Positions 1-62,800 of a DNA stretch of 64,000 nt are shown here, one piece after another. Below the pieces are notes generated by a model. That model did no database searches, was not told the DNA's origin, and saw nothing but the letters and a program-made list of their open reading frames with translations. The DNA is taken from assembly GCA_037975125.1 (NCBI GenBank), contig CM075860.1, positions 40,709,893-40,773,892 on the forward strand. The letters run 5' to 3'. This DNA is from Latrodectus hesperus (lineage: Eukaryota; Arthropoda; Arachnida; Araneae; Theridiidae). Position numbers and translations under genes: made by a program. Positions within the stretch are counted from its first letter, which is position 1; each line of letters begins with the position of its first letter.

Positions 1-76
1 GACTTAAAAGTCAAGACGTATATTTTGAATGAAAATAATATTAGTTAAAAATCCTCCAATGTTCTCGGAATTAATA

Positions 77-300
77 AATTCATGGATAATGGCACAGCCA
101 AATACAAAATTATTTCTTTCATTTTCAATTAACCTAATAAAATTGTATTGTAATAATTTTTTATCTTACTGTTCCAAATACATCAACCAAACATATACGA
201 AAATCTTAAATGTATTCTCAGTATTCTATTAGATTTGTTCTCGTAGTTCAAAAATTCATGGATAATGACAACCAAATACAGAATTATTTCTTTCATTTTC
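77..300. repeat. Diverged ~50-bp direct duplication
   Basis: The segments 77-126 and 253-300 are near-copies that share aattcatggataatg and attatttctttcattttc, spaced about 175 bp apart. The rest of 1-360 is AT-rich and holds nothing I recognise. If the ADAM gene extends leftward, as its partial protein implies, this is intron. Confidence 0.6.
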
Positions 301-374
301 CATGAGCCTAACGAAAACACATTGTGATCATTTTAAAGGAAGTATAGGTATAGTCATGCATATATATAATATAG

Positions 375-904
375 TCCTGAAAATCCTGGAACTTGTCAGT
401 CGACTTTCTTCAGGACACACTATCTACTTCCAATGGGTTCCTTCCCATGTTGGTTTAGAGGGGAATGAAATTGCTGATACCTTGGCCAAATCTGCCTCTG
501 CGGCTGCCTTGCATAATAATACTCGTCTAACTTTTTCTGAAATCTCCTCAATAAAGAAAATGGCCCTTTGGAGAACCCCTCCAGTTCACACATGGTACTT
601 TGGAGTGCGACCACGTTGGACTCACAGTCTAAATATTTCTAGGAAGCAGCAGACGGCTCTATCTCGCTTTTTAAGTGGTCACATTAATTCCCTCACCTTC
701 CAGCAGGGTCGAAAACTCTTTATTGAGTGTCACTGGTGTAAGGCCGCACAGGCTTCCCCAGTCATATTCTCGAGTGCCTAAATTTTACTGCTCGTGAGAT
801 TTTGAAGGACCCTTTACTGTTTTTAGACTTTTTGGAGATTTTTGGTTTTATGGAGTTGATGTAGCAGAGCTACACCAACTGGGATTAGTAACAACAACAA
901 CAAC
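375..904 (+). mobile_element. 5'-truncated LINE fragment (RNase H end)
   Basis: This is the 3' end of a non-LTR retrotransposon. An open stretch to 781 encodes an RNase H-like segment with WVPSHVGLEGNEIADTLAKS, then the C-terminal region of such polyproteins. Near 765-780 the frame shifts, and the other frame continues to a stop at about 855 (motif FLDFLEIFGFMELM). The element ends in an AAC-repeat tail at 890-904. The 13-mer atatataatatag occurs at 362-374 and again at 905-917, which fits a target-site duplication, although it is low in complexity. The same family occurs on the - strand at 29015-29495. It is a dead fragment with no reverse transcriptase. Confidence 0.8.
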
Positions 905-917
905 ATATATAATATAG

Positions 918-1910
<993 letters not shown>

Positions 1911-1914
1911 TTTT

Positions 1915-2180
1915 TATCCAATGGCGGGCACAGAAGGGTGACTGAACCCTATGCCACAACAAGGCCAGAAACTGCTACTCATTTCTCGTTAGCCAGCGGG
2001 CACCTGTGAGCCAAGTCACGGAGGCGAGTAGCGTTACCCGCGCCATACCACCACAAACCCGTTTATAGGGCGAGCCACATTCATACAACAACACAGAAGA
2101 AAGGACAGAGAGAACAGAGAAGGAAAGAAACATCCATGACCGAATCGGGATTCGAACCCGGGATCAACAGCTCAGTAGTC
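1915..2180 (-). mobile_element. tRNA-derived SINE (family C here)
   Basis: On the - strand the element opens with a tRNA-like head whose B box reads gggttcgaatcccg (near 2148-2162). A pyrimidine-rich linker and a G+C-richer body to about 1915 follow. A related copy with the same head, catggatgttt linker and layout lies at 47385-47580 on the same strand. The tRNA similarity is only in the promoter region; this is not a tRNA gene. Confidence 0.65.
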
Positions 2181-2205
2181 ATTGTATCTAAATATATATA
2201 CATAT

Positions 2206-2783
2206 AGTAATCCCTCCTATAACACGGTACTCTTATAATGCCTTTTTCATATTACGGATTTCAAGTCCCTCGTATAACACGCCTAATACATATATTACGC
2301 GGATTATACAACGCGTTATACAACCGTTCGCGTTGATTCCCCTCATTATATTTCTGTACTTCAAAATTTATATTATGATTTATTCAGTTCACAATCAATT
2401 TCACGTACATTTGTCAATTGTGTTATTATAAAATTAAATTCAGTTATATTATTGAACTTCGAACATTCTACTAAAAACATGTCGATGAAACGTTATTTCA
2501 GATAGCTCCTACAGCGAAGAAACATGTAATAAAACTGTTTTTGGAATGATTTGATTTATTTGAAGTTAACCATTGTTTAGTCTAAATTGTTTACTTAAAT
2601 TGTTTTGAATTTCATTTTAATAAAACACGCATATTTCGTCTATAACATAGTTTTTCCTTAATATTTGATTGAAACTCATTTTAACGAGAAAAGTAAAATG
2701 TGAATCATTTGTACAAAACGTGTTATACGAGGTCATACGAGTGCATTTCACGAAAATGCTCGTACAATGCGTTTTTCTATAAC

Positions 2784-2789
<6 letters not shown>
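2206..2789. mobile_element. Probable pogo/Tigger-like MITE
   Basis: The left end carries cctcctataacacggtac and a second internal cctcgtataacacg. The right end carries the inverted form before tttctataacacgga. Repeated ctataacacg at both ends resembles the terminal repeats of pogo/Tigger-type elements, a comparison made from memory. No transposase frame is present. The right end abuts a TA tract that runs to within about 31 bp of an ADAM exon. Confidence 0.45.

Positions 2790-2849
<60 letters not shown>
2788..2849. repeat. (TA)n tract next to an exon acceptor
   Basis: About 60 bp of TA repeat ends 31 nt before the first ADAM exon of the window (2881). It occupies the zone where the branch point and the start of the polypyrimidine tract would lie. 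Confidence 0.9.
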
Positions 2850-2851
<2 letters not shown>

Positions 2852-2880
2852 AAATTTATGAAAATACATTTATTTTTCAG

Positions 2881-50894
<48,014 letters not shown>

Positions 50895-53533
50895 ACTTTT
50901 CATCAACTGTATTAGCAGAAATCGACGCAATTTGAAAGAATTTAGTTTTTTTATAGAGAGAATAAATTATTTTTATTTAATATTTTTAAATAAAAATCAT
51001 AAATATTTTAAGACGTCTCTTTTATGTTTTTTTTTCTCACTTTTAAATTAGCTCTCTAAAAATTGCACATGATTCGTTGTTGACCACAGTAAACGCAATA
51101 AATATATATTTAGAGATACCAAGTAAATAAAAATTTATTAAAACAAGATAAAAAATTGTCGGTAGTATGATAAATTTGTGATATCTCTCTTTATCAAAAT
51201 ATACTGAAGATAAGTTTATCTAGTTTTCAAACTGAAGGAAAAAAATAAACATAAATACACATACATTTTAGAAAACTCCTTTCCTCTTTTTTCCCAAACA
51301 ATATATTTATTATATTAAATGATATTCACATAAATTGATTTATTATTTTCACATGAATTCTGTTTACATTTTACTTTTATCTAACATGAAAAAATGTATA
51401 CTTTTAAATTTTGAAATGAGTGTGATCAGATATTAACATTCTAATAAAAAATATTATTTATTTGAAAAAAATATTTTAGATGCATTTGTTTTAAAAATAG
51501 TCTTCAGGATTACTCATATAATACAGGATATTAGATGCTCAGTAACGACCCGTTTTACATTTTTAATATTGGGACGCTATAATCATAAAAAAATTAATAA
51601 AAATAAAAAGTCGTTGAAATATAACAAAGTGGGAATGCGCTAGAAAATGAGACGAATAGTGGTGTCTGAAGCAATAAAATTCGGAAGTTAGCAGTCTTAT
51701 ACAAAAAATAAGGATATGGGAAAAAGACTAATGTAAAAATATAAAGCAGCAATGACTTATTGTTAAACAACACCTTGTATCACAGAAATGTGAAGAATAT
51801 GTAAGTGGGCATTGGTATATGCGCGGATTTCAACATTGTTATGCAACCCACCACTTCCGACAGAACTTCGCTTCACTCTTTGCCAAGTATGGGTTACCAG
51901 AAATTCCAAGTTTGTACCTACCCCTACGTCGCTCAAGATCCCTGGTACCTACACGAGAGTAACAAAGAAGCCTTTATTCTTGAATGCAAATAAACAAAAC
52001 AATCAACTCAATTCCTGTCAGAAACGGTCATATAAGATTTACCATTGTGTTATGTTCAGAAAAAAGGCTTATGTCCAGCTTATCAAATTTAGACTTTTAT
52101 TGAAGTCATAGCACATGTTTACACCAACCCTCATTTCCACATAAGAAAAGTAACGCCTCGAAAAAGTCGCATACGTCAAATTTCCTTCCTAGCAAGTTGC
52201 TTCCATCCATACCAGTCAATACCATTGTAGACACTACAGTTGGAAGATACTCAGCAATATTACGACTGCTACACTTCCATGATGAACTAATTTAAACTCC
52301 ACAGACAACATCTTTTAATGAAATTAATTCAATAGATGAGGCATCGAGTAAAAACAGTCAACTTCAATTGACAGAACAGCCATTATAGAGCATTGGTAAA
52401 TCCTTCATTTCGACTACAAATACGCCGTTTCGAACAGTGGTTTATTAATGTTTAGCGCAGCGCTCATAAGGACATACTAATCATCTTGCTTTAAACAAGA
52501 GTGTTAATGATCTCTTTTGCTTAGCTATTCAAGTGACATCTATCAGCAGCATAAGTCATCGTTTTGCAACAACAAAATATTGGGTTCCAATATGACTGGT
52601 ATAAATACATCAAATGTACTTTAGATATTCAAGTGATGTATTGTTGGTTATGGTGACATCAGATAGCGACTATATTCACAGGTCTTTACCAAACTAATTC
52701 TTTCTATGACGCTACTTGAGAAATGTGGATATATGAAATTCCTCAGACAGTGAGGATGGATCCTCGACGCTTCATAACAGGCGCTTATGCTAACTATCAT
52801 GTGTTATTCTGCAAAATGTGCAGGGTGAGATTGACTACAGAGTCCAGATGTATCTGTGGCTGAAGGGAAACAAAATAATAAACGATAGCAAATCCGCCCA
52901 CGGGCAATTAATTGCACCTTTGTGCATGTTTCATTATGTAACTGTATTAGAACTTGTACACAACGCAATGCATGTTGCACTTGTTATTTTCTCATTTCTT
53001 TGAGAACAAAATCTCATAACACTAAATTGTTGCTGCTCTATGCATTTATTATATATTTTTCTTTTCAGATTTACTTTTCAAGAGAAGATTATTAATTTTT
53101 AAGTTTTAAAACTAAGAATGCAGCAAGTTAATTCACTTTTAGCACTTTCACACTCTCTTATTGCTTAATACCTTTTATACAACAAAAACAATTAGGTGAA
53201 ACTGGCCTTTATTGGATACCATATACAGTTAAAAAACATATACGCAATTCAAAATCAAAATTTAGTATCATAATTTTGAGTATGAATGTCAGAAATATTA
53301 AGCAAATTCCATAAAATCACAGACTAAAATTGAATTGCATGAAATTTTTTTTAGAAAACACTATTTAGTGTTCAATTCTATTTCCTCAACTAGTCATGGT
53401 TAAAAGAGATTGCTTTAGTGTAAAACTTATTAAGGCTATAATTTTTCTAATGGTAGTTTTAATTAAAGTAATGTAAACACAGTTTTTAGAAAAACAAGAA
53501 AATGAAATTTCAATATCATAATAAATATATATC
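50895..53533. other. Intergenic region between convergent genes
   Basis: The first 200 bp is the likely ADAM 3' UTR (AATAAA at 50961 and 51097). 51780-53010 is less AT-rich with several overlapping short frames, but I can match none of them to a family; an old mobile element is possible. A + strand tttatt at 53534-53539 is a candidate - strand polyadenylation signal for the chitinase. Confidence 0.45.
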
Positions 53534-53659
53534 TTTATTTAAAAACAAATCATTAGTATAATCGTCTATGTACAATCTACCTACACCTGAAAAATAAATA
53601 AATGATAATATACAAATTTTCTTTCAAATAGAAAAAATACAAAATGATAAAAATATATT

Positions 53660-53800
53660 TCAAAATGCAAAACTTTGGAATACATTATAAATAATACGAT
53701 GCAACAAATAAGGTGACTTATCACAAACACATTGCCAATCATCTGAGTTTAAATTATACGTCATGACACCTCCATAGCCTTCAGAAATAATCCATTTTGC
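53660..53800 (-). CDS. GH18 last exon and stop
   Basis: The - strand acceptor atattttcag precedes it. It reads AKWIISEGYGGVMTYNLNSD, then DWQCVCDKSPYLL, ending QSFAF and TGA (53662-53660). GGVMxxxLxxDDxxxxC is the terminal strand of the GH18 barrel. Confidence 0.92.
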   Translation of the reverse strand, partial: AKWIISEGYGGVMTYNLNSDDWQCVCDKSPYLLHRIIYNVFQSFAF

Positions 53801-56800
53801 CTGAAAATATTAGTGGTTAGTTTTTATGAATGATTGATTCCTTTAAAACTATTTTGCTCTATAAAAATTTTAAAAACGTATAGAATTTTATTATGTAAGT
53901 TACATTATAACTAATTAAACACTATAAAATTCCAATTTATTATCTTACAGATTTAAATATAGTTATTTTACATAATTTTTCATTTAATATTAATAATTTT
54001 TTCTTTAGAAAATATACTTTTATTTTTACTAATAGAAAGAAAGAACATTAAAATTATTAATTAATATATTACAATATTATTTTCTAATCTTCTTCAAGTC
54101 AAGAACACTCTGTATCCATTCTTAATTTATCAAATATAAACTAATTGCTATGTTATGCATAATATAGCATATTTGTTGAGAATTATTTTATATAAACAGA
54201 TTTTATTATATAAAATATATAATAATTACAGTTTTAAAGTAACATATTGATGAAAATGATAACAATGCAATACTATAGCAACAAATATAAAATATTTATA
54301 ATATTTAAGAATGTACAAAAAAAATTGTGCAAGATTAAAAAAAACACTTTTCTATTACTTTTAAGTTAAACTATTTATGACGTCTATGATTATTATAAAG
54401 ATTATTTTAAACTAAAATAACATTATATATAACACACAATAAATCTAAATATTATTGTTGTGGTTACTGTATCAATATATTGATCTTGAAAATTTTAAAT
54501 AATTTATTGAATCAAGGGTGCATAGGTCATAATCAGAAAAATACTACAATTAATTGCTTTGAAAAGGGGACAATTAACTTAAGCCATCAGATAGGTCATA
54601 TTATTCAAAATGTATATTAAAAATGTTTTGTCACAACATAAAACTACAAATTATAATCTGACCACGAAAAATAATGTAAAATCAGAAATTAAAGGAGAAA
54701 ATTTTTTGAATATACTATCAATCCTGCAAAAAATTCTCATTTAATAAATGATGATTATGATCATATAAGAGATTTTATTATATATTTCTAAATGTATTTT
54801 TGGATTAAAACATATTTTTTGGGGATATATATTTTTAAATAACAATTTAATTCTTGGTGTAAGAAATTGTAAAAAAAAGCAATTTGTAAATCTTAAAATG
54901 ATTTGAGTGCAATGATGTACATAGTTCTAAAGATGATTATATAGAAAAATTAAACTGAGAATTTAAAATTAATTGAGACTGACTAATCAATAGATTATTC
55001 AAATTTTGTTTAAATGGATAAATTCCATTTTGTTCAAATTAATAAATTATTCAAGTATATAAAAACATACTATAACTAGAAATAATGTGTAGAATCAATA
55101 AATATTTGTTTCTTTTAGTTATAAAGTATTGTACATCTTAAGGAATTCAGCTTGTTTCTGATGAACAGAAACACTAAAAAAGTATAGTTAAAAACATAAG
55201 GTTTTTTAAAACATTATACAAACTGCTGAATCATAATTTGTTAAAAGTGAAACAAAATCAATATAACTGGTAATACTATTTGCATAAGGTTATGTAGAAT
55301 TCCATTAAGGTATTGAGCAAGCTTAGTAAATCTGAAAAACGAAAAGTATCGCACAAAAGAAACACTTTCCTTTACATTTTACCAAGGAGAAATGAAAGTA
55401 CTGATTGGTTAATTGAATGATACAAAATAATTTGACATCTTTTTCAGTTTATTAAATGAAAATGATATCTAGGGTAACTATAATTAATTTATTTATATCC
55501 CAATTTGACAAAGCCAAAATAATGTACAAATAAAATATACACAATTCAAAAGTTGTCTCACATAAAATTATTTAACATTTAAATTATTATATATGGTTTT
55601 GCATTCCCAAAAATATTAAAAATTTTTTCCTCAATAATTGTTTAAAAAAGAAATTGACAGAGTCAAACTACTCTATAATAATTTTTTTGAAATAGAACTT
55701 ATATTTAGATAATATTTTTACTTGTAAATAGTTTGTCTTTATTACTATAGAATATTTTTATTCTTCTTGCAATAAAATTTTGCATCATTAATAAAAAATA
55801 TTTTATTTCCGAATGGTTCAAAATTATCAGAACATAAATATAATTTAATTTTGTATGATTAAAATCATTAATTTAAAAATAATTTTGTATTTATAATTAT
55901 AAATTATAATTATTTCAGCATTCTAAATAATTTCAAAATTGCTAGTACATTTTAAAATATAATTAAGAAATTTAATATAAAACAATAAATCTATTCAGTA
56001 AGGCATTGCCAAAAACAACAAATCTATATGCACTAAGAATAATCTCTTTAATTATGATAAACAATGTTATTAAATTTTTAAAATTAAAATAATTCAGATT
56101 TAAATGCATTTCAACTTTATTTGCTAAGAAATAAATATTTTGTTTAAAAATTCAATTTCCTTCCAAAAGTGAAAGAAATATTTCAAAAATCTATTATACT
56201 TGAAACTGCTTAGGATATCAAATTATAAAGTTTAAATGTAGTAATATAATTTTTATTTTTCACTTTTGTAATTTTGATTAAAATTAATTTACATGTTTTA
56301 GAAAAATATTTAAATACCCAATTTTGGAAATTAATAAAACTGTTTTCCCTTACAGTATATATGTTTAAAAGTCTATCCAATGATAATTTTCTTGTGCAAA
56401 ATTTAATGTAAAATATTGTACTTTTTAAATAATTTTATCTTCTTAAATTTATTTGCATTTTTTTTCAATCCAATTTAGAATTCCAATGACGTATTTGATT
56501 AATGTGTGAGCTTGTTTTTAACATCAGATTTATACCAGATGTTTATTTTTTGTAGTGCAATAAAAATGAATTATTATATGTGATCAGTTACTACAAAATT
56601 ACAGGCCAGAATTTGCAAAAGAATTCTGAATCAGCCTTTTTTCCCAGGAAGTTATTAAAAACATGGGAAATTGTGAGACTTTAGAAAAAAATATAAACAT
56701 AATTGACATAAGCTAATTTGATACCAGATTAAGAAAAAAAATTACGAACAATGCTTTTATTTTAAAAAAATATATAAAATAGCTATAAGGATAAAGTAAA

Positions 56801-59800
56801 ATACTTTTTTAGTTTTCTGGAAAATGGTTAAAAAAAGTTGCTGTTAGTAAATTAAAAATAATGGTACTTTTTAAAGAACAAGTTGATAATTTGATTATGA
56901 TTAATTATCAATAATTAAATAATTATATTTAAACTATATCATAATCTCAACTAATTTAGATATATTCATTATTATACTAATTATTAATATAAATTATATT
57001 CATAAATTATTAATACTTACTTTTCCATAAATACTAGTGGGATCTTCATAAGAAACCCAATCATATCCTAAATATAAATAAGGTACTTGACTTTCGTTAT
57101 CAAACACTCTGTGAGCTCCTTTAGTCAAATACTTGCAAATCTATGAAGAAAACATATAATATAAAACTTAAAATTAACCTATACATTCAACTTGAAAAAA
57201 TTATTGCAAACTTTTAAAAATATAACCAAAATAAAAAAGCAAAAAATTTTCTTGAAAACAAAATAAAAATACCTTAGCAAAGATAATTTAAACTTTTTTA
57301 TATTTATAATGTGAATTACTATGTACATTTAGAGAAATTAGAATATGTAATTGTCTTAATTTAGCATGCTTTAAAATCATTTTTTTATGCTTTAAATTGA
57401 CTTATTTTTGCTAATTCAGAGTAAAATCTGCTTAAAATGAAATAATGGAAAATTTTTAATATTTTCTTAACAGTTTTTTTAATTAATAATATGAGCTAAG
57501 GAGAAAACAGAATACAAAAGTTTCATTTTTATGGCGTCAGTTCAAATCAGGTGTTAAAATTAAGAATGCACTCAATTCCCACACATCTTAGATGGACAAA
57601 ACCTAAAATGAACTAATGTGACTTCGGACTAATGTATCATTCAAAGCGATGGAATTTTTTTTATGAATTTGAGTTCAAATTAATTATTAAAGCATCAATA
57701 TTCAATAATAAAGCAAATTCTTCAATAAGTTCAAGTTAAGAATAAAAAAATCAAAGGCAATAAAGCAAGAATCTCTAAAAAGTATAATTAGTGAAATCGT
57801 GTTTACTACAATTTCTATTAATACATAATTAACACTGAAGAGTTAAAGATTACATGGAGATGATGATACTGTACTTAAATGTAAATTATTAGTCCTATTT
57901 CTAAAAATGTAAATTCCAAAATTATTTTAATAGGTTGCAAAGTTTATTTTAGAGTATTTTACTCTTCATATAACTGGCTTCTTTAAAACAGGTTATTTAA
58001 TATGCATGAATAAGGATTTAAAAATTACTCCTACACTGATGATTTACAGATGGAAAAAAAACATGAGATAATTTTGAATGGTATAACAAGCAAAAAATAT
58101 AAAAAATTCATCATTCTATCAGAAAAATTACAAAAATTTCTCTTACATAAAAAAGAAGCACCTTAGATTAAGTTTAGTAAACTTATCCATTGCTTTTTTT
58201 TTTAAAGTTTAAAAATAACTCTTCATATAAAGAATTTGATTTTCAGTAAAGTGAGATTTAAAACAATATTAAGATTAGAGATTACAAGAAATTTTAAATT
58301 TTTATTGCTGGAAAACAAAGGATAATATTCTAGTAGGTAATTGTCAGGTTCATATACAAAAAAAGTGGTTTACTTGTGAGAGATTTAACAAATATTAAAC
58401 AATGACAGGGCATGAATTACATTCATTCACAGGAAAGTAGATAAAGTTAAGCGTTTTAAATTGCTTGAAAAATTGAACTTTATTTTAAAAAAAAGAGTTG
58501 GAAATATTAGCAAAGGTTAATTTGCATCTGTGAGAACCAACATAGTTACTATTTAAATTATGTATACAGAATATAGGTTTGCTTATGCATAAAAGTAGAA
58601 AAGTTTTCTTTGCTTATTATTTTTATGCAAATGTAATAAATTAATGCTATATTAAATATTTATTTCTTCATTTATATTACCTTAAATTGTAAGAGTGGAC
58701 TACAGAAAATGTACAAATTAAAGATTCAAATATATCACAAGTAATAATTTCAACATGAAAATGTGTCTCATAAATGAAGACTTAAGTAATGAAATATTTT
58801 AGAACATCTTTTTCATATTATAATACTTAATATTATGATATGGAAAAGTATTTCGCCAATATTTTATTGCTGAAACAGGTCAGTACACACATATAATATA
58901 AATACACTAACATATAGCATAGCTCATTCATAAGAAAATCTGGTTTAACAAGAATTGACATTTATAGAAATTGAAAATACTTAATGGGAATAATGAAAAG
59001 AAACATACATAATTTCACCTTAATAAGCCAATACCAGCAATAGTAGGATATAGTTTTGAGATTCCAAAAATTTTTATTGCCTATCACTCTCAAATTCAGT
59101 TAATCCTTTCTTAGCAAAATGCCTTTAACATTCTGAAATAAGCTAAATGTTAAAGGTAAATTATGATTACTGATAATAGCTGAAATTCATGCTAAAGCAC
59201 ATAAAAAATAATGGAAGCAACGATAACGATGATGTAAAGAATTTCTAAATGAACTGCTTCAACATAATTAACAATTTCTAATTACAAACAAAAATTCCAA
59301 ACTTTTTTGGAATTATGTTTTTCCAAGCTACAAATCTTCTACAAAAAGGATGCAAGAAAATAAAAAGACAGCACGAAGCAAATTAATCAACTTTATTTGT
59401 GCTGTGGATAAAGATAAATTGAGTAAATTTAACTAATACAATAAAATATAAATGTTTATGATTTTTTCACAAATCCATACTCAAAAAAGAAAAGATTGAA
59501 AGAAAATAAGAATTTAAACTTCTGCAGCATGTATGGCATCTAAGACAGCTGAACAAATAAGAGCAGGGAAATTCAAGAGGAACATGGAAGATTGATCAAG
59601 AATTTCAAATATATAATAACAAGGTGAAGGAACATAAAGGTGAGAATAAGAAAATAGCAAGGGGAGATGACATTATTGGTAACATCTCAAGATGAACATG
59701 AAACATTGATAAAAAATTTGTTAAAAAAATGAGGTGAGATGATATTATCAAAACAGATTTTAAAAAATCCAATTCCATATTTGGTAATGATTAATTTAAC

Positions 59801-62800
59801 TATTAAAGTTACATGAGAAGTAGCAGATTTCATATCATTAAAATAGATCATATTTGAAAAAAGTAATACATGTGATAATATATATACACACACATATTCA
59901 TATATATTATAAACAGAAATATTATAAATGAAAAAATATATGAAACAAAATACATGAAATTTTAGAGAATTCATTTTAAGCACTCCAAATAAAGTATTTA
60001 CAATATGATTATCAGTAGCATAATACCAAAAATCTTGTACATTCAAGTGCATCGTTAATATTTTGCTTTAATTAATGCAACTATGAAATTATGTTTGAGA
60101 AATTTTAAAAAACATAGGAATGAAAAATAAAACCTCTGAAAATGTGATATCGCCAAATGTATTAACAGCTGGTGCATCAACTCCATTTATTTTAGGATTT
60201 GCAAGCGTATATGTATGAGCATAAGTGGGTACTCCAACCATAATTTTTGACTTTGGCATACCCTGTTGATTCCAATAAGATGCTGCCCATGCCTATGAAA
60301 AATAAAGAGTACTTACAAACTGCAAAAAAATAAAAGAATCATCAGCATATTATTTAGTTAAAATAATTAAAAAATAAGGTTGTAATTTTAGCATTTAACA
60401 AACCAAAAGGATAATGCAATTTATTAGAAAGAACATAAAAAATTTGACACCATTGTATTTCCAAGAAAAAAAATATTATTCAAATATAATGATAGAAGAA
60501 ATATTCTTATTATTAAATTATTTCATGTATCACAATTTAATATCAAATAAATTTCTTCTACTGAAATTTTAAAAACAATTCAGGCAACATCAGGACAATG
60601 AATACATATTTGGATTCAGGACTCAGGTTCAAGTATTAAGTTCGATGAAGTTTTTTAAGTGGACTATGTATTAAATCTAAATAATTAAAGATTATTAATT
60701 TTATGATACATTAATTATAACATACTGAGATCATATACTAAAAATAAATCATAAAAATTACACTATCCTAAAAGCAAACAATTAATGCTTACAGTATTTA
60801 AAGTGGCAAAATAAGCACTCTCAGCTGATCTGTTGAAAAGAGGACTATTATGCCCAGTAAATGGCGTATACCAATTGAAATCATGAAAATCATAACTCAT
60901 CAAATTGATAAAATCAGCATACCTATAGGTAATAAAATTTTCAATATTTAAAATTTACATTTATATATTTATTAAGAGAATCGAAGAATTAATAAAATTA
61001 AATTCTAAAGGAATAATAAACATTTATATAACAAAATTGAATACAATTAACATATCAAATAGGAAGGTATTTCCCAAATATATAGTATATTAAAAAAATA
61101 ATTTGTTAAAAGAAAAATATTTGTGAAAAATAGTAAAAATTTAATGTGAAAAAAAATTAAAAGATAAAGAAATAAATACTGAATTTTCTTTTTAATATAA
61201 AAAGAGAATAAATACCAATGGAAAATCAAAAATGATTCAGAACAGAACTGGTGAAATAGATATAAAAACAAAAGTGCTAATGAAATCAGCATATGAAACT
61301 CTGGCAAGGAGGAGAAAATGAAGAAAAAAGAATAATTTGATGAGGAATGTAAAAATCCTGATTGAGGAAAAGAATGAAACATGAGTAACAATAATTATCC
61401 ATTACATGAAAAATAACGAAAGGTTTCATTGATAGGAATCTTAGCTAATAAAAGGAAAAAAACTGCTAAGAACAAAATATGTACAAAGAAAATTGTCCTG
61501 AAAAGAAGAAATAACAGAAGTGGAGAACTTGCCAGTGATAATGAACATTCATGGGATACATTCTAAATTAACTTCTCCAGTAAGAGATTACTAACCGAAA
61601 GTTACTTTTATAGCACAAAAAAAAAATATCCTATTGATAAATAAGATGAGCTCGAAGAGAAGAGCAGAATATTTTGGAAATATATTTGACAGAAATAAAG
61701 TAATAGAACAGATTGAAGATAGTCTATAAAGAAAAAGATAACAATGCTATGTTATTAGAGGAAGTAAAAAGCAACTAAAGATATGCATTATGGGAAAGCT
61801 TTGCAGGAAGATACGATTTTGACATCATGTTGTGAACTGCCTAATAGCCTAACGCTGTCATGAACCATTTTAATGCCCACTGTATATTTGCTTTCTTCAA
61901 AAAATCTTCAGAAATAGTGAGCAGTATTCAACTATCACAAGAAAGAAAACGCAGAAAATTCCCAAGCACCTTAAAAAAATTCTCAGAAAAAGAAAATTCT
62001 CAAGCATCTTATTTGGTTTTGATTTGTTTTTTCACAGTAATTTTTTATACATAAAAGCAAATTAGATCAGGAACTACAATTTAAAGTGGATTCCAAACAA
62101 CTACAAACATCCAAACTTGAGATAGAATGTTTGTAGTGATTCAAACCTATGAATTGTTGAACGGAAAGCAAAAGCACTAATCATTTGGCTGCCAATTAGA
62201 TGCACCCACCCCAATAGATGTGAATGCAGATGGTAGAAATGCAACAACCATCTCTTGTTCAATAGTGGCTTACATTAAATCAGGGATCTCAGTGTCATAT
62301 TACTATGCCAAATTTAACCCAAGAAAACTAATTTGACCAGAATTACTTAAGTATAATAATAACGAATTGAGTGAAATAGTTTATAATTCAATGAATGAAA
62401 TTTGGATGAAGGAGATAATGACAAGCAAATGAAACAGTCTCATTGTGGAACAGTGGTAGGATAGAACTCTTAGAAGATTAAAGTACTAAGTTCCATCTCA
62501 TCTACTGCTGAATAGCTAGAGATGGCTGTTATGCTTCTGCCTTCAACATGCATGTTTATCAGAATGGGTGTTTGAGAATTTTCAGTGTTTCTCTTCCATT
62601 GTGATTTATAAATATGACCCATTATATGAAAAATCCTTCCAGAAGGCAATTTACATAGTGCATCCTAAAATGCTTTACAATGGCTTTTGGCATTAGACTG
62701 TCCACTGCACAATATCAAACGCAAATAAATCAGCAATAATTTCTCTGATTTTAAAAAAAAGTGAAGAAAGTATTTTAGAATGCAATGATTATAGTGGAAA

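Noticed and set aside
2130..2170. tRNA gene candidates (also near 6149, 22390, 29713 and 47515)
   Set aside because: Only A/B-box-like segments are present, with no full cloverleaf or acceptor stem, and they head repeated elements with tails. They are SINE heads.
51805..52111. Overlapping open frames in the intergenic region as a new gene or extra ADAM exons
   Set aside because: No splice-consistent frame, domain or family signature could be seen, and the two overlapping frames are both short.
61047..61391. 114-codon hydrophobic - strand frame
   Set aside because: It is rich in Phe, Leu and Ser as expected from an A-rich + strand, lies inside a chitinase intron and has no recognisable motif.
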